A DNA stretch of 64,000 bases from Truepera sp. (GTDB lineage Bacteria; Deinococcota; Deinococci; Deinococcales; Trueperaceae), in the NCBI GenBank assembly GCA_032027045.1, contig JAVSMU010000001.1, forward strand, positions 2,235,281-2,299,280, given 5' to 3'. The translations under genes and the position numbers were made by a program. Shown in pieces: positions 35,568-45,755 of this stretch; the stretch's first letter is position 1, and every line of letters starts with the position of its first letter. Under the pieces are notes generated by a model. The model was not told where the DNA came from. It saw nothing but the letters and a program-made list of their open reading frames with translations, and made no database searches.

Positions 35568-36326
35568 CTACCTGGATAGGTAGCCGCCGTCCACCGCGAA
35601 GTACGTGCCCGTGACGAACGACGACTTGCTGGATGACAGGAAGACCGCCATGTCGGCGACCTCGTTGGCCTCCCCAAGCCGGCCGACCGGGTGCATCGCG
35701 GTGATGACCTCCAGGGCCTCCTTCGGCAGGACCTGAAGGAGCGGCGTGTTGATGAAGCCGGGGCCGATCGCGTTCACGCGGATGCCCTGCTCCGCGTACT
35801 CGATGGCCGCGTTCTCGGTGAGGCCCACCACGCCATGCTTGGCGGCCACGTAGGCCGAGGCGCCCGCGAACCCCACCTTGGCCAGGATCGACGCCATGTT
35901 CACGATCACCCCGCCGCCCGCCGCCAACATGGCCGGGATCTCGGCCCGCATGCCGTAGAAGACGGAGTTCAGGTTCACGTCGATGACGCGCCGCCAGCCC
36001 TCGACCGAGTAATCGGCGACGGGGTTCGACTCGCCCGAGATGCCCGCGTTGTTGCAGGCGACGTGCAGTCCGCCGTAACGCTCGACCGCGGCCTTGACCA
36101 GCGCCTCGTTGGCCGCGGGGTCGGCCACGTCGAGGTGGAAGTAGCTGGCGGTGCCGCCCGCTGCCTCGATCGCCGCCACGACCTCCGAGCCCGCTTCGTC
36201 GTTCACGTCCGAGACGACGACCTTGGCGCCCTCTCTTGCGTAGGCCTCGGCAACCGCTCGGCCGATGCCGGATCCGGCCCCCGTGACAATCGCAACCTTG
36301 CCCTCGAGTAGTCTCGTCATGCTCAT
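35568..36326 (-). CDS. Short-chain dehydrogenase/reductase
   Basis: 252-residue classical SDR: cofactor motif [19 protein letters not shown] near residue 90, the catalytic Ser in NMASILAK and YVAAKH (YxxxK) near residue 160, and C-terminal [15 protein letters not shown]. Asp in VVSDVND after the second strand suggests NAD(H) preference. ATG 36326, with GGGAGG 6 bases upstream, is chosen over a longer Arg/Pro-rich extension. The substrate cannot be deduced; relatives include 3-oxoacyl-ACP and glucose-type dehydrogenases. Confidence 0.88.
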   Translation of the reverse strand: MSMTRLLEGKVAIVTGAGSGIGRAVAEAYAREGAKVVVSDVNDEAGSEVVAAIEAAGGTASYFHLDVADPAANEALVKAAVERYGGLHVACNNAGISGESNPVADYSVEGWRRVIDVNLNSVFYGMRAEIPAMLAAGGGVIVNMASILAKVGFAGASAYVAAKHGVVGLTENAAIEYAEQGIRVNAIGPGFINTPLLQVLPKEALEVITAMHPVGRLGEANEVADMAVFLSSSKSSFVTGTYFAVDGGYLSR

Positions 36327-36420
36327 CTCGAACCTCCCTGGCGGAACGCGTGCCGCCGCCACGCCTAACAGCGTGTCACGAAGGTTCCTGCTCGCGCCGG
36401 GACACTCGGCCCAGGGGGGC

Positions 36421-36426
36421 TATGAT
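36421..36426 (+). promoter_or_regulatory. -10 box of leaderless glyA
   Basis: TATGAT is followed by 7 nt and ATG 36434. Confidence 0.7.
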
Positions 36427-36433
36427 TGCGGCC

Positions 36434-37669
36434 ATGACGCGAAGTGCGCACCACCCCGCCCGCGACGAGCGGATCTTCGAACTCATCGACAAGGAGCTGG
36501 AGCGGCAAACGACCGGGCTGGAACTGATCGCCTCGGAGAACTTCGTCTCGCGGCAGGTCATGGAGGCCGTCGGCTCCGTGCTCACAAACAAGTACGCCGA
36601 GGGCTACCCGGGCAAGCGCTACTACGGCGGCTGCGAGGTGGTCGACGAGGTGGAACGGCTCGCCATCGACCGCGCCAAGGAACTCTTCGGCGCCGCCTGG
36701 GCAAACGTGCAGCCGCACTCGGGCTCGAGCGCCAACTTCGCGGTCTACTACGCGCTGCTGGAGCATGGCGACAAGGTCCTCGGCATGGACCTGGCGCACG
36801 GCGGCCACCTCACGCACGGCTCGCCCGTCAACTTCTCGGGGCGCTCGTACGAGGTGGTCGGCTATCCGGTGGACCGCGAGACCGAGACCATCGACTATGA
36901 CGGGCTCAGGCGGCTCGCCCTCGAGCACCGTCCCAAGATGATCATCGCCGGCGCCAGCGCCTACAGCCGCTTCATCGACTTCGCCCGGTTCCGCGCGGTG
37001 GCCGACGAGGTGGGCGCCATCCTCTTCGCGGACGTGGCCCACATCGCTGGGCCCATCGCGGTGGGCCTGCACCCTCACCCCCTCCCTCACGCGCACGTCG
37101 TCTCGAGCACCACGCACAAGACGCTGAGGGGTCCGCGCGGCGGCCTGATCTTCGGCAACGACGAGGAGATCGGCAAGAAGATCGACCGCACCATCTTCCC
37201 CGGCATCCAGGGTGGTCCGCTCGAGCACGTAATAGCCGGGAAGGCGGTGGCGTTCTTCGAGGCCCTCTCCCCCGGCTTCCACGACTACACCGCCAAGGTC
37301 ATCGCCAACGCGAAGGCCCTTGCCGCGGCGATGGCCGAGCGGGGCTACCGCATCGTGTCCGGCGGAACGGATAATCACCTGTTCGTCATCGACCTGCAGA
37401 ACCGGGGCATCAACGGCAACACGGCCAGCAAGCGCCTGGGCAGGGCGGGGATCACGGTCAGCAAGAGCATGGTGCCGTTCGACCCCGAGAAGCCGTGGAT
37501 AACGTCGGGCATCCGCATCGGCACGCCGGCCATCACCACGCGCGGCTTCGAGACCGCAGAGATGGCCAAGGTGGCCGAACTCATCGACCGGGGCCTGCAG
37601 GAGGACGACGTCCCGGCGGTCGCCGCCGAGGTTACCGAGATGGCGCGCCGGCACCCCATGCCCGCTTGA
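36434..37669 (+). CDS. glyA: Serine hydroxymethyltransferase
   Basis: PLP enzyme interconverting serine and glycine with tetrahydrofolate. It is 411 residues. Key motifs: [28 protein letters not shown], the PLP-lysine segment [16 protein letters not shown] and the C-terminal [20 protein letters not shown]. The conserved length and the -10 box fix the start at 36434; an upstream in-frame codon at 36350 is rejected. Confidence 0.97.
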   Translation: MTRSAHHPARDERIFELIDKELERQTTGLELIASENFVSRQVMEAVGSVLTNKYAEGYPGKRYYGGCEVVDEVERLAIDRAKELFGAAWANVQPHSGSSANFAVYYALLEHGDKVLGMDLAHGGHLTHGSPVNFSGRSYEVVGYPVDRETETIDYDGLRRLALEHRPKMIIAGASAYSRFIDFARFRAVADEVGAILFADVAHIAGPIAVGLHPHPLPHAHVVSSTTHKTLRGPRGGLIFGNDEEIGKKIDRTIFPGIQGGPLEHVIAGKAVAFFEALSPGFHDYTAKVIANAKALAAAMAERGYRIVSGGTDNHLFVIDLQNRGINGNTASKRLGRAGITVSKSMVPFDPEKPWITSGIRIGTPAITTRGFETAEMAKVAELIDRGLQEDDVPAVAAEVTEMARRHPMPA

Positions 37670-37790
37670 TCACGTGAGGGACGCGGTCGCGGCGCGCCTA
37701 ACCGGCTTGTCTGGCAGCGGCGCGCCCAGCCGGCTCGCCGGGCCGCCCCCGCCGGACCACCCCCGGAGTGCAGCGATCACCTTTCGAGCT

Positions 37791-39266
37791 TCAGCGCCGT
37801 CGGCGTAGCCGCTCCATCACCTCGCGCAGGCTGATGCGCATCCGCTCCACGGCGGCGGCGATCTGGCCCAGTTCGTCGTCCCTGTCCAGTTCGACGGACT
37901 GCTCGAAGTCGCCGTGGCTGATGCGGTCGGCGGCCACCAGCAGGTAGTTGATCGACTGCCGTAGGCCGCGCGTAAGCGAAAGCACCGCCAGAACCCCGAA
38001 CAGCACGGGCACCAGGCCGACGAGCAAGGCCGTCAGGAGCGCCCGCCCGAACTGCCGCAGGCCGGTCGGCTCACCGCCGGCCACCAGGGCCGCACTCACG
38101 ACGCCCTGCCGGTGAACCGGCGCGGCTGCCATTGTGGGTTCGAGGGTGCCCAGGCCGACGAGCGCCGTGAGGTCGCGCCAACTGGCGGACAAGTTGCCGA
38201 CCCAGTCGCCGGCCGTGGCGTCTTCGGCCGTGGCCGAGCCGTCCAGCGTGGCCTTGGCACGGTCCATGGCGGCCTCGCGGACCGCCTCGGGGAACGCATC
38301 GATGCCGGCACGGCCCCGGTACCAGGCCAGGACGGGGGCCTGGTCGCCGTCGATCAGCAAGAGGTAATCGACACCCCTTCCGGGCAGCGTGGCCGCGCCG
38401 CGGGCCTGGGCCGCGTTCAGCTCCAGGCGGAGGATGGGCGCGGAGAGCGGCAGGCCTCCCGAGAGCCCTTCCACGGTGGCCGCCACGGCCTCGGCCACGC
38501 CCGCCACGCGCTGCTGCTCCTGTTGCCGCAGGATGGGCAGGACGGTCACGGCTACCGCGAGCAGGGCGACCAGAAGCGTCAGGAGAGCAGGCATGGTCGC
38601 GGCGCTCGCGATCCGGCGCCGCAGCCCGGTGCGCTCGAGCGCCGGCGGCTCACGCACCAGGGTGGTGAAGGCCGGGTCACGTGGCGGAGCGACGGTGGTC
38701 TGACCTGCGACGGGCGCCGCGCGGCCGCGGTCCTCGGTGCGCCTCGGGTCGCGGTCCTGGGTGCGCCTGGGGTCGCGGCCCTCGGCTGCCGCGACGCTCC
38801 CGTCCGCCGTTGCGCCCTCGTCCCTCCCGGCCTCGTCGCTCCCGGCCTCGTCCCCAGCGACCTCGTCGCCCCAGGCACCATCCCCGCCAGCCTCGTCCCC
38901 CGGAGCCTTGCCGCCGCCGGCCTCCTCCGCCGCGGCAGCCTCCGCCGCGGCAGCCTCCGCGGCCGCCTCGTTCACGGCCGCCTCGAGCGCTGCCCAGGTG
39001 TCGGTGATGGACGCTTCCGGCTCGAACTCCACGGCCGGGCCCGTCGCGTTGCCCTCTCGCACCTCCACCACCAGTCCGGCGGCCAGCATGACGCGCTGGA
39101 CCTTCCTGGCGTCGCGCTCGGGCACGGGGCGCGTCACGGGCCCCGGGGCCCGCTCGAGCAGTTTCAGGACCTTGTCGGGAGGGATGGGTAGGCCGGCGGC
39201 CACCTTCTCCGCGACCTCGGGCAGGTCACTCGGCAAAGGCTCCAAGACCAAGACGACATAGTTCAA
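37791..39266 (-). CDS. HAMP-domain membrane protein resembling a chemoreceptor without signalling tail
   Basis: 491 residues. The N-terminal about 70 residues form a small domain (KVLKLLERAPGPVTRPVPERDARKVQRVM region) reminiscent of the ribosomal bL12 C-terminal fold. A disordered Ala/Glu/Gly/Asp segment follows, with repeats GDEAG and DPRRTxDR (about 95-190). Helices near 225-245 and 405-427 flank an extracytoplasmic domain of about 160 residues. A HAMP domain (RGLRQSINYLLVAADRISHGDFEQSVEL) ends the protein, with no methyl-accepting, kinase or cyclase domain behind it. Its start overlaps the DUF4388 gene by ATGA, so the two are co-translated. Function unknown. Confidence 0.75.
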   Translation of the reverse strand: MNYVVLVLEPLPSDLPEVAEKVAAGLPIPPDKVLKLLERAPGPVTRPVPERDARKVQRVMLAAGLVVEVREGNATGPAVEFEPEASITDTWAALEAAVNEAAAEAAAAEAAAAEEAGGGKAPGDEAGGDGAWGDEVAGDEAGSDEAGRDEGATADGSVAAAEGRDPRRTQDRDPRRTEDRGRAAPVAGQTTVAPPRDPAFTTLVREPPALERTGLRRRIASAATMPALLTLLVALLAVAVTVLPILRQQEQQRVAGVAEAVAATVEGLSGGLPLSAPILRLELNAAQARGAATLPGRGVDYLLLIDGDQAPVLAWYRGRAGIDAFPEAVREAAMDRAKATLDGSATAEDATAGDWVGNLSASWRDLTALVGLGTLEPTMAAAPVHRQGVVSAALVAGGEPTGLRQFGRALLTALLVGLVPVLFGVLAVLSLTRGLRQSINYLLVAADRISHGDFEQSVELDRDDELGQIAAAVERMRISLREVMERLRRRR

Positions 39267-40072
39267 GGTTTCCTCCCGCGTTCCTGGGCGTCGAGGGCGA
39301 ACATACCCCTAAGCTCCCCCATCCGCCTGGCGAACTCCAGGCGGCGCTCGCCGCTGGGGAAGGCCCGCACGACTTCCGACACGAACTCGTCCACCAGGCC
39401 CGTGGGCAACGCTTCGCCGCTGACGCCGAGCTCGATCAGCGCGTCCTCGACGACGATAGTGCCGACCGGACCCAACAGGTCGACCGCTTCGCGAGTCACC
39501 TCGCGCGCGAAGCGCGGATCTGCCACCGTGAGCGATGCGTACTCCACCAACTCGTGCTCGATGAGTTCGTCCGCCGCTTTCACCAGCGACTCGACCGACT
39601 TGCCGGAGCCGGCGGCTAGCTGCCGCAAGCTGCTGGTGCCGTCCAAGTAGCGCCACAAGTGCAACGCGCCTAGCGATAGCAGCACGGAGTCGTCGAGATC
39701 ACGGTGGGGCGCAACGCGCAGCACGGTGTCCGGGCCGGCCCCGGGGGCGCCCTCGAGCGTTCCGGCATCGGCCAGGTAAGTGGCCTCGAGCAGAACGGTG
39801 TCGACGTTGCGGTTCATGCTGCGGCGCGGCGCGGTCACCCCGGCACGGAAGGTGAAGCTGCCCTCGCGCCACTCGAGGAGCGCGGTCAGGGCCGCGAGGT
39901 CGTGGAGGGGGCGCGCCTCGACGCAGACGACCTTGCCGCCCTCGAGGTAGATCTGACCATGGCGGCGCGCCGGGTGCACGAGCGACAGGCAGCCCGTGCC
40001 CTGGCTGAGCTGCAAGTACTGCAACACGTTGGCAACCACGCCATCTCCCAAACGGCCGTTCAAGGTCGTCAC
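39263..40072 (-). CDS. DUF4388-type protein, partner of the HAMP protein
   Basis: 269 residues from GTG 40072, which has GAGG nearby and begins right at the domain (VTTLNGRLGDGVVANVLQYLQLSQGTGCLSL). An ATG at 40096 would add eight residues. The N-terminal part fits the DUF4388/PatA-N pattern: a helix, the beta-hairpin GQIYLEGGKVVCVEA, a helix and REGSFTFRAG. It is a module found in response regulators and Mgl/pilus signalling of Deinococcota and myxobacteria. The remainder is helical with winged-helix-like repeats. Co-expression with the HAMP protein suggests a two-component-like sensory unit. Confidence 0.75.
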   Translation of the reverse strand: MTTLNGRLGDGVVANVLQYLQLSQGTGCLSLVHPARRHGQIYLEGGKVVCVEARPLHDLAALTALLEWREGSFTFRAGVTAPRRSMNRNVDTVLLEATYLADAGTLEGAPGAGPDTVLRVAPHRDLDDSVLLSLGALHLWRYLDGTSSLRQLAAGSGKSVESLVKAADELIEHELVEYASLTVADPRFAREVTREAVDLLGPVGTIVVEDALIELGVSGEALPTGLVDEFVSEVVRAFPSGERRLEFARRMGELRGMFALDAQERGRKP

Positions 40073-40259
40073 TCCCACACCTCGATCGCCTTGCATGTTA
40101 CCAACGCGCCGCGCCCGCCGCGCGCCGTGTTAGCTTGTAGCCGCTTCGCCGGACGACCGGCGGCACGTGCGCCTGGCCCGACCTCAGCAGTGACTTCCCA
40201 GGGCCACCTCAGGTGCCGGCCCGCCACCCGCCAGCTGGCGCATCCTGAGGAGACACTCC

Positions 40260-41249
<990 letters not shown>

Positions 41250-41271
41250 CCCGACCCGGCACCGTCGAAGG

Positions 41272-41277
41272 TAATAT
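41272..41277 (+). promoter_or_regulatory. -10 box of ftsX leader ORF
   Basis: TAATAT is followed by 7 nt and GTG 41285, the standard leaderless spacing of this genome. Confidence 0.6.
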
Positions 41278-41284
41278 TGCTCCC

Positions 41285-41335
41285 GTGACCCGACAGGGCG
41301 TGGCCAGTTCAGCGGCAGGGAGGTCGCGCGCATGA
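41285..41335 (+). CDS. Possible 16-residue leader peptide upstream of ftsX
   Basis: GTG 41285 starts a short frame ([16 protein letters not shown]) placed 7 bases after TAATAT. Its TGA at 41333-41335 is embedded in the ATGATG start of ftsX, suggesting translational coupling. The peptide resembles nothing known. The alternative is a simple short 5' leader, since ftsX also has GGGAGG. Confidence 0.4.
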   Translation: MTRQGVASSAAGRSRA

Positions 41336-42195
41336 TGTACGCCTTCTTGCAGGCCATGCGCGCCATCCGCGGCAACTGGGTGGCCAGCGTCTCGACCATC
41401 ACGACCATGACGCTGTCGCTCACCATCCTGGTGGGGTTCAGCCTGCTGTCCGTGAACCTCAACAACGCCCTAGCAAGCCTGCAGGGCGAGCTCGAAGTGG
41501 CCGCCTACTTGCAAGACGGCGCCAACGTCCAGCAGTTGACGGAGACGATACGCGCCTGGCCGGAGGTCGAACGCCTCGACTTCGTGAGCAAGGGCCAGGC
41601 CCTGGCGGAGATGGTGGCCGACCTCCCTTCGCTCGAGAGAGCTGCCGGCCTCGTCGAGAACCCCCTCCCCGACACCCTGCACCTGCGCCTCTACGACCCG
41701 GCGCAGACCTCGCTCGTCAGGCTCCGGCTCGAGCAGTTGCCGGGGGTCCAGGAAGTCGACGATTCGAGCGGCGCGGTCGCCACGTTCCTCGCCCTCAACG
41801 ACGTCTTGCGCATCGGCGGCTCCATCCTCATCGTGGTGCTGCTCAGCGCCGCGCTGTTCGCCATCGTCAACTCCATCCGCGCGGCGATAACGGCGCGCAA
41901 GGAAGAGATCGACGTCATGCGACTCGTGGGCGCGAAGCGTGGGTTCATCCGGCTGCCGTTCCTCTTCGAGGGGTTCCTGCTGGGGCTCATCAGCGCCGTT
42001 TTGGCCCTCGGCCTGGCCATTCCCGCCTACCAGGTGGCGGTCATGCGGCTCTCCGAACAGTTCGCGTTCGTGCCGTTCGTTCGCGACGCCGCGCTGCTCG
42101 GCTGGATCGCCGGGCTACTCGCCCTCCTGGCGATGCTGGTGGGCTTGGTGGGTAGCGCGATAGCCGTGAGCCAACACCTGCGCGAGGAGCACTAG
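41332..42195 (+). CDS. ftsX: Cell division protein FtsX
   Basis: Permease-like partner of the ATPase FtsE that transmits ATP hydrolysis to periplasmic murein-hydrolase activators at the septum. It is 287 residues with four helices: about 22-45, then a periplasmic loop (VAAYLQDGANVQQLTETI to LHLRLYDP), and three from about 160 to 280. The conserved cytoplasmic segment RAAITARKEEIDVMRLVGAKRGFI is intact. ftsE, usually directly upstream, is not in this window; an EnvC-like gene follows instead. The start is ATG 41332 or 41335. Confidence 0.9.
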   Translation: MMYAFLQAMRAIRGNWVASVSTITTMTLSLTILVGFSLLSVNLNNALASLQGELEVAAYLQDGANVQQLTETIRAWPEVERLDFVSKGQALAEMVADLPSLERAAGLVENPLPDTLHLRLYDPAQTSLVRLRLEQLPGVQEVDDSSGAVATFLALNDVLRIGGSILIVVLLSAALFAIVNSIRAAITARKEEIDVMRLVGAKRGFIRLPFLFEGFLLGLISAVLALGLAIPAYQVAVMRLSEQFAFVPFVRDAALLGWIAGLLALLAMLVGLVGSAIAVSQHLREEH

Positions 42196-42256
42196 GCCGC
42201 ACACCGCCATGGTCCGCACGTACTCCGGCGACCACGGGCCACTTACCGACCACGGT

Positions 42257-42262
42257 TACACT
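42257..42262 (+). promoter_or_regulatory. -10 box of leaderless EnvC-like gene
   Basis: TACACT is followed by 6 nt and GTG 42269. Confidence 0.65.
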
Positions 42263-42268
42263 TGGCCC

Positions 42269-43576
42269 GTGCGGCGCCCCGTCATCCTGCTGTTACTTAC
42301 CGCCCTGGTGGCTGCCGCGCTCACGCTGGCGCCGCGGGCGTCCGCTCAGGTGGCGCTCACCAGCCCCGGGCTGGAGGCCATCGAGCAGGACCTGCAGAGC
42401 TACCAGGCGCTCCTCGCCAAGCGGAACCAGGAACTCGAAGCCATCAAGGCGGCCCTCGGCCAGACAGCCTCGCAGCTCGAGAAGCGCCTGGCGGAGAGGG
42501 ACAAGGTGAGCAACGACCTCGCGGCCAAGCGCCGGGAGCGTGAGGAACTGCTCGGCCGGATCGCTGCCCTCGAAACGGAGAAGGCCGGCACCGAGGCGCA
42601 GATCGCCGCGCTCGATACGCGCCTGGCGCAGATCGGCGAGCGCGTGCAGGCGCTGTTGCTTAGCCACTTCAAGCAGCGGGGGCAGAGGCTCACGGCGGCC
42701 TTCACCACCAGCAACTCGTTTCACGACCTGCGGGTGCGCAACCATTACCTGGGGCTGTTGGCGGAGCAGGACGCCAACGTGATCAACGAACTCGACGCCG
42801 TCCTGAACGAGCAGCGCGCGGCCAAGGCCCAACTGGAGAGCCAGATCACCGAACTCACCGCGGCCGAAGCCGAACTTGCCAAGGCCGAGGCCGAGTTGGA
42901 GGCCACCCGGCAGCGGCTCGAGAGCGTGGTGGCGGAGCTCAACGCGACGCGAGCCGGCCAGCTCGTCCAGCAACAGGCGCTGCTCGAGGAGCAGAACCGC
43001 CTCGAGCAGAGCCTCGGTGATCTAGGCCAACAACGGGCCAACGAGATCGCGCGCCTGCGGGCGGAGGAGGAACGGGCTCGTGCCGCCGCCGCCGAGTACG
43101 CCCAGGACCGCGACAAACAGTTGGAGCTGGAACGGCAGGCCGACTTGGCGCGCAGCCGCGCGGACGCGCTCGCGGCGCCACTGGCGCCGCTGACGTCGGG
43201 GTTCGTGCGGCCGTTCGACGGCGCCAAGCTGATCAGCCGCTTCGGCGAGGGCAACAACTCCTACCTCGGCATCCAGGCGCCCATGAACAACGCCGCCGTG
43301 CGTGCGGTTCAGGCGGGCCGCGTCAAGGCGGTCACGTACCTCGGGGCGAACTTCGGCTACATGGTGGCGTTGCAGCACGCCAACGGCATAGTCAGCGTGT
43401 ACGTCAACCTGCGCCAACCGCTGGTGGGCCTCTACGACACGGTGGCGCAGGGCACGGTCCTGGGCTACCTGGGTGGGGGCACCCTCACACGGCCCGACGT
43501 GCTGCAGTTCTACGCCCAACGCGAGACCAGCGCGGGCAACCCGTTCATAGACCCCGCGCCGCTCCTGGGCTGGTAA
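42269..43576 (+). CDS. EnvC-like murein hydrolase activator with degenerate LytM domain
   Basis: 435 residues: a signal peptide (VILLLLTALVAAALTLA), a long coiled coil (about 30-310, Gln/Glu/Arg-rich), then a LytM/M23 domain. The metal ligands are replaced: the usual HxGID strand reads SYLGIQAP, and the HLHF strand reads VLQFYAQRE. It therefore cannot be a zinc endopeptidase and fits EnvC/NlpD-type activators that recruit amidases. Placement after ftsX matches the known FtsEX-EnvC pathway, and an amidase gene lies 3.5 kb downstream. GTG 42269 is set by the -10 box. Confidence 0.85.
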   Translation: MRRPVILLLLTALVAAALTLAPRASAQVALTSPGLEAIEQDLQSYQALLAKRNQELEAIKAALGQTASQLEKRLAERDKVSNDLAAKRREREELLGRIAALETEKAGTEAQIAALDTRLAQIGERVQALLLSHFKQRGQRLTAAFTTSNSFHDLRVRNHYLGLLAEQDANVINELDAVLNEQRAAKAQLESQITELTAAEAELAKAEAELEATRQRLESVVAELNATRAGQLVQQQALLEEQNRLEQSLGDLGQQRANEIARLRAEEERARAAAAEYAQDRDKQLELERQADLARSRADALAAPLAPLTSGFVRPFDGAKLISRFGEGNNSYLGIQAPMNNAAVRAVQAGRVKAVTYLGANFGYMVALQHANGIVSVYVNLRQPLVGLYDTVAQGTVLGYLGGGTLTRPDVLQFYAQRETSAGNPFIDPAPLLGW

Positions 43577-43633
43577 TCTCATGGTCACCTACGTCAACCC
43601 CGCACGCCGCCCGAGAAAGCGCGAGGCCAGCTC

Positions 43634-45748
43634 ATGATCTGTTCAGCCTGTGGTGCCGCCAACCCCAGTGGCATGCGTTACTGCGGCATGTGCGGCGTGC
43701 GCCTGGGCCGGCAGAGCGTGGCGCGTGAGCGGCGGCGCGTCAGCATGCTCTTCGTCGACATGTCGGGCTTCAGTGGGCTGACGAGGGACCTCGACCCGGA
43801 GGACATGCGCGACCTGGCGGACGAGGTGCTGACCGTGGTGACGAGCGTGGTCGAGTCGTACGACGGGTACGTCGACGCCTTGAAGGGAGACGGCCTGCTG
43901 GCGCTTTTCGGCGCCCCGCACTCCCACCCCGACGACGCGCTCAGGGCCGTTCTGGCGGGCTCGGCCAGCCTCTCGGCCATCGAGGAAGTGGGTAGGGCAC
44001 GCAATCTGCCGCTCAAGGGGCGCGCGGGCGTGAACACTGGCATCGTCATCGCGGGCGCCGTCGGGTCGGGGCGCGTGCGCTCTTACACGGTCATGGGAAG
44101 CGCCGTCAACATGGCCGCGAGGCTCGAGGAGGCCGCCGAGCCTGGCGAGGTGTGGGTCGGCCCCGAGACGTTCCGCTCCACGCGGAACCGCCTCAGGTAC
44201 CGCCCCAGCGGGCCGATCGTGTTGCACGGCTTCCCGAACGTGACGTCCGCGAAGGTGTTGGTCGCACAAACGGAGTACGAAGCCGACCCGTACGCTCACG
44301 TCGCGTTCGTCGGGCGGGCAGCCGAGCTGGCGCGGCTCCGGGCCCTACATGACGAGGTCGGCACCACGGGCACGGCGCGTGAAGTGTGGGTGGTGGGAGA
44401 GGCCGGTCACGGCAAGACCCGGCTCATCAAGGAGTTCCTCGGCAGCTCGAACCCGGCGCCGCGCTCTTTGTGGTTCGAGCCGTCGCCCGGTGAGGAGTTC
44501 GGGTTCGCTGCACTGGGCAGCCAGGTGTTCGGCATCCGCGTCGGTGAGGACACGCGCAGCGCTGCCCCGCGGGTTCAGCACCAGCTCGACGAGCTGCTGC
44601 CGGGTGAGCGCCGCTGGCACAGCCTGATCCTGGCCAGCCTCGACCTCGAGCCGCGCACCACCTGGAAGCGGATCGAGCGACGCAGCGTAGACCGCACCAG
44701 CCTCGCCTGGCGCGACCTGCTGTTGGCGCTTAGCAAGCGGCCTGCCGCCGGGGCCGACGGCCAAGTCGAGCCGCTCGTGCTGGTCGTCGAGAACGAGCCG
44801 CGCGACCCGGCGCTCCACGAGTTCCTGGTCCTGCTGGCGCAGGCGCAGGCGCCGCTGCTCCTCCTGCGCACGGCGCGCAGGTTCAACGACGATTCCCACC
44901 CCGCGGCCTTGCACCTGCCGCCACTGAAGCTGGAGGACAGCCTGCGGCTGCTCGCCGAGGTCGCCGGCCCGGCCATGCGCGTGGCGGCCGCCGGGCTCGT
45001 CGAGCAGGTCGGCGGCGTCCCCGCTTACGTTCTAGAGCTCGGCCGGGCGCTGTCGGTGGCGTCGGAGGAGTCGTTCTCCGGCTCCCTCGCTTCGTTGCTG
45101 CAGGCCCGCCTCGACATGATCGAGGTCCACCATCGCCGGCTCTTGGCGAACGCGGCGTTGGCGGGCGAGGCGGTATGGGAGGGACTGCTGCGAGAACTCG
45201 GTGGTCCGTCGGCGGCCAACGACGTGCTGGCGCTGGTGCGCGAGAACATGCTGGTGGCCCAGGCCGTCTCCTCCGTGCCTGGCGACATCGAGTACCGCTT
45301 CCAGAGCGAGCTGCTACGTAACGGGGTACTCAGGATGATCCCTTACGGTGAACGGCCGGTGCTCCACCTGCGCATCGCCACCTGGCTCGAGCAGCACGCT
45401 CCCCTGGCGTTCTCGGCGTTGACCGCCGAGCACTTCGAGTTGGGCGGCGCCCACGAGGCGGCGTACGCGCACTACCTGGCGGCCGCCGACCTGGCCACGT
45501 CGCAAGACGACGGAGCCACCGCCTTCGACCTCTACGAGAAGATCGCCGCGCTCTCGCTCCCCCCGGCGCTCGCCGCGGAGGGCGCGCTCGCGCTGGCCCA
45601 GGCGGCCATGAGCCTCGGCGACGACGCCCGGGCCGAGGCCGCGCTGGCGCGGGCCGAGCAGTTGCTGTCGGAGTGCCCCGCCGACGCCCGGGCCAACCTC
45701 GGCTTGGTGTTACAGCAGCTGCGCCGAGACCTGGCCATGGTGGTGTGA
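43634..45748 (+). CDS. Class III nucleotide cyclase with zinc ribbon and AAA-type ATPase region
   Basis: 704 residues. An N-terminal zinc ribbon CSACGAANPSGMRYCGMCG is followed by a class III cyclase domain (about 35-200). The metal aspartates (FVDMSGF; GDGLLALFG), Lys/Asp-Thr base-specifying region (DALKGDG; SYTVMG) and transition-state Asn/Arg (SAVNMAARLE) are present, so activity is plausible. A STAND/AAA-like ATPase follows with Walker A GEAGHGKTR near residue 255, then helical repeats to the end (AEAALARAEQLL). This layout occurs in signalling proteins of actinobacteria and Deinococcota. The start ATG overlaps the TGA of an 18-codon frame beginning at 43581; GAGG is upstream. Confidence 0.88.
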   Translation: MICSACGAANPSGMRYCGMCGVRLGRQSVARERRRVSMLFVDMSGFSGLTRDLDPEDMRDLADEVLTVVTSVVESYDGYVDALKGDGLLALFGAPHSHPDDALRAVLAGSASLSAIEEVGRARNLPLKGRAGVNTGIVIAGAVGSGRVRSYTVMGSAVNMAARLEEAAEPGEVWVGPETFRSTRNRLRYRPSGPIVLHGFPNVTSAKVLVAQTEYEADPYAHVAFVGRAAELARLRALHDEVGTTGTAREVWVVGEAGHGKTRLIKEFLGSSNPAPRSLWFEPSPGEEFGFAALGSQVFGIRVGEDTRSAAPRVQHQLDELLPGERRWHSLILASLDLEPRTTWKRIERRSVDRTSLAWRDLLLALSKRPAAGADGQVEPLVLVVENEPRDPALHEFLVLLAQAQAPLLLLRTARRFNDDSHPAALHLPPLKLEDSLRLLAEVAGPAMRVAAAGLVEQVGGVPAYVLELGRALSVASEESFSGSLASLLQARLDMIEVHHRRLLANAALAGEAVWEGLLRELGGPSAANDVLALVRENMLVAQAVSSVPGDIEYRFQSELLRNGVLRMIPYGERPVLHLRIATWLEQHAPLAFSALTAEHFELGGAHEAAYAHYLAAADLATSQDDGATAFDLYEKIAALSLPPALAAEGALALAQAAMSLGDDARAEAALARAEQLLSECPADARANLGLVLQQLRRDLAMVV

Positions 45749-45755
45749 GGTCCGG

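Noticed and set aside
43581..43637. 18-codon frame whose TGA overlaps the cyclase start
   Set aside because: The TAATCT box is only 1 base before its ATG, so it does not fit the leaderless spacing, and the cyclase gene has its own GAGG; noted but not called.
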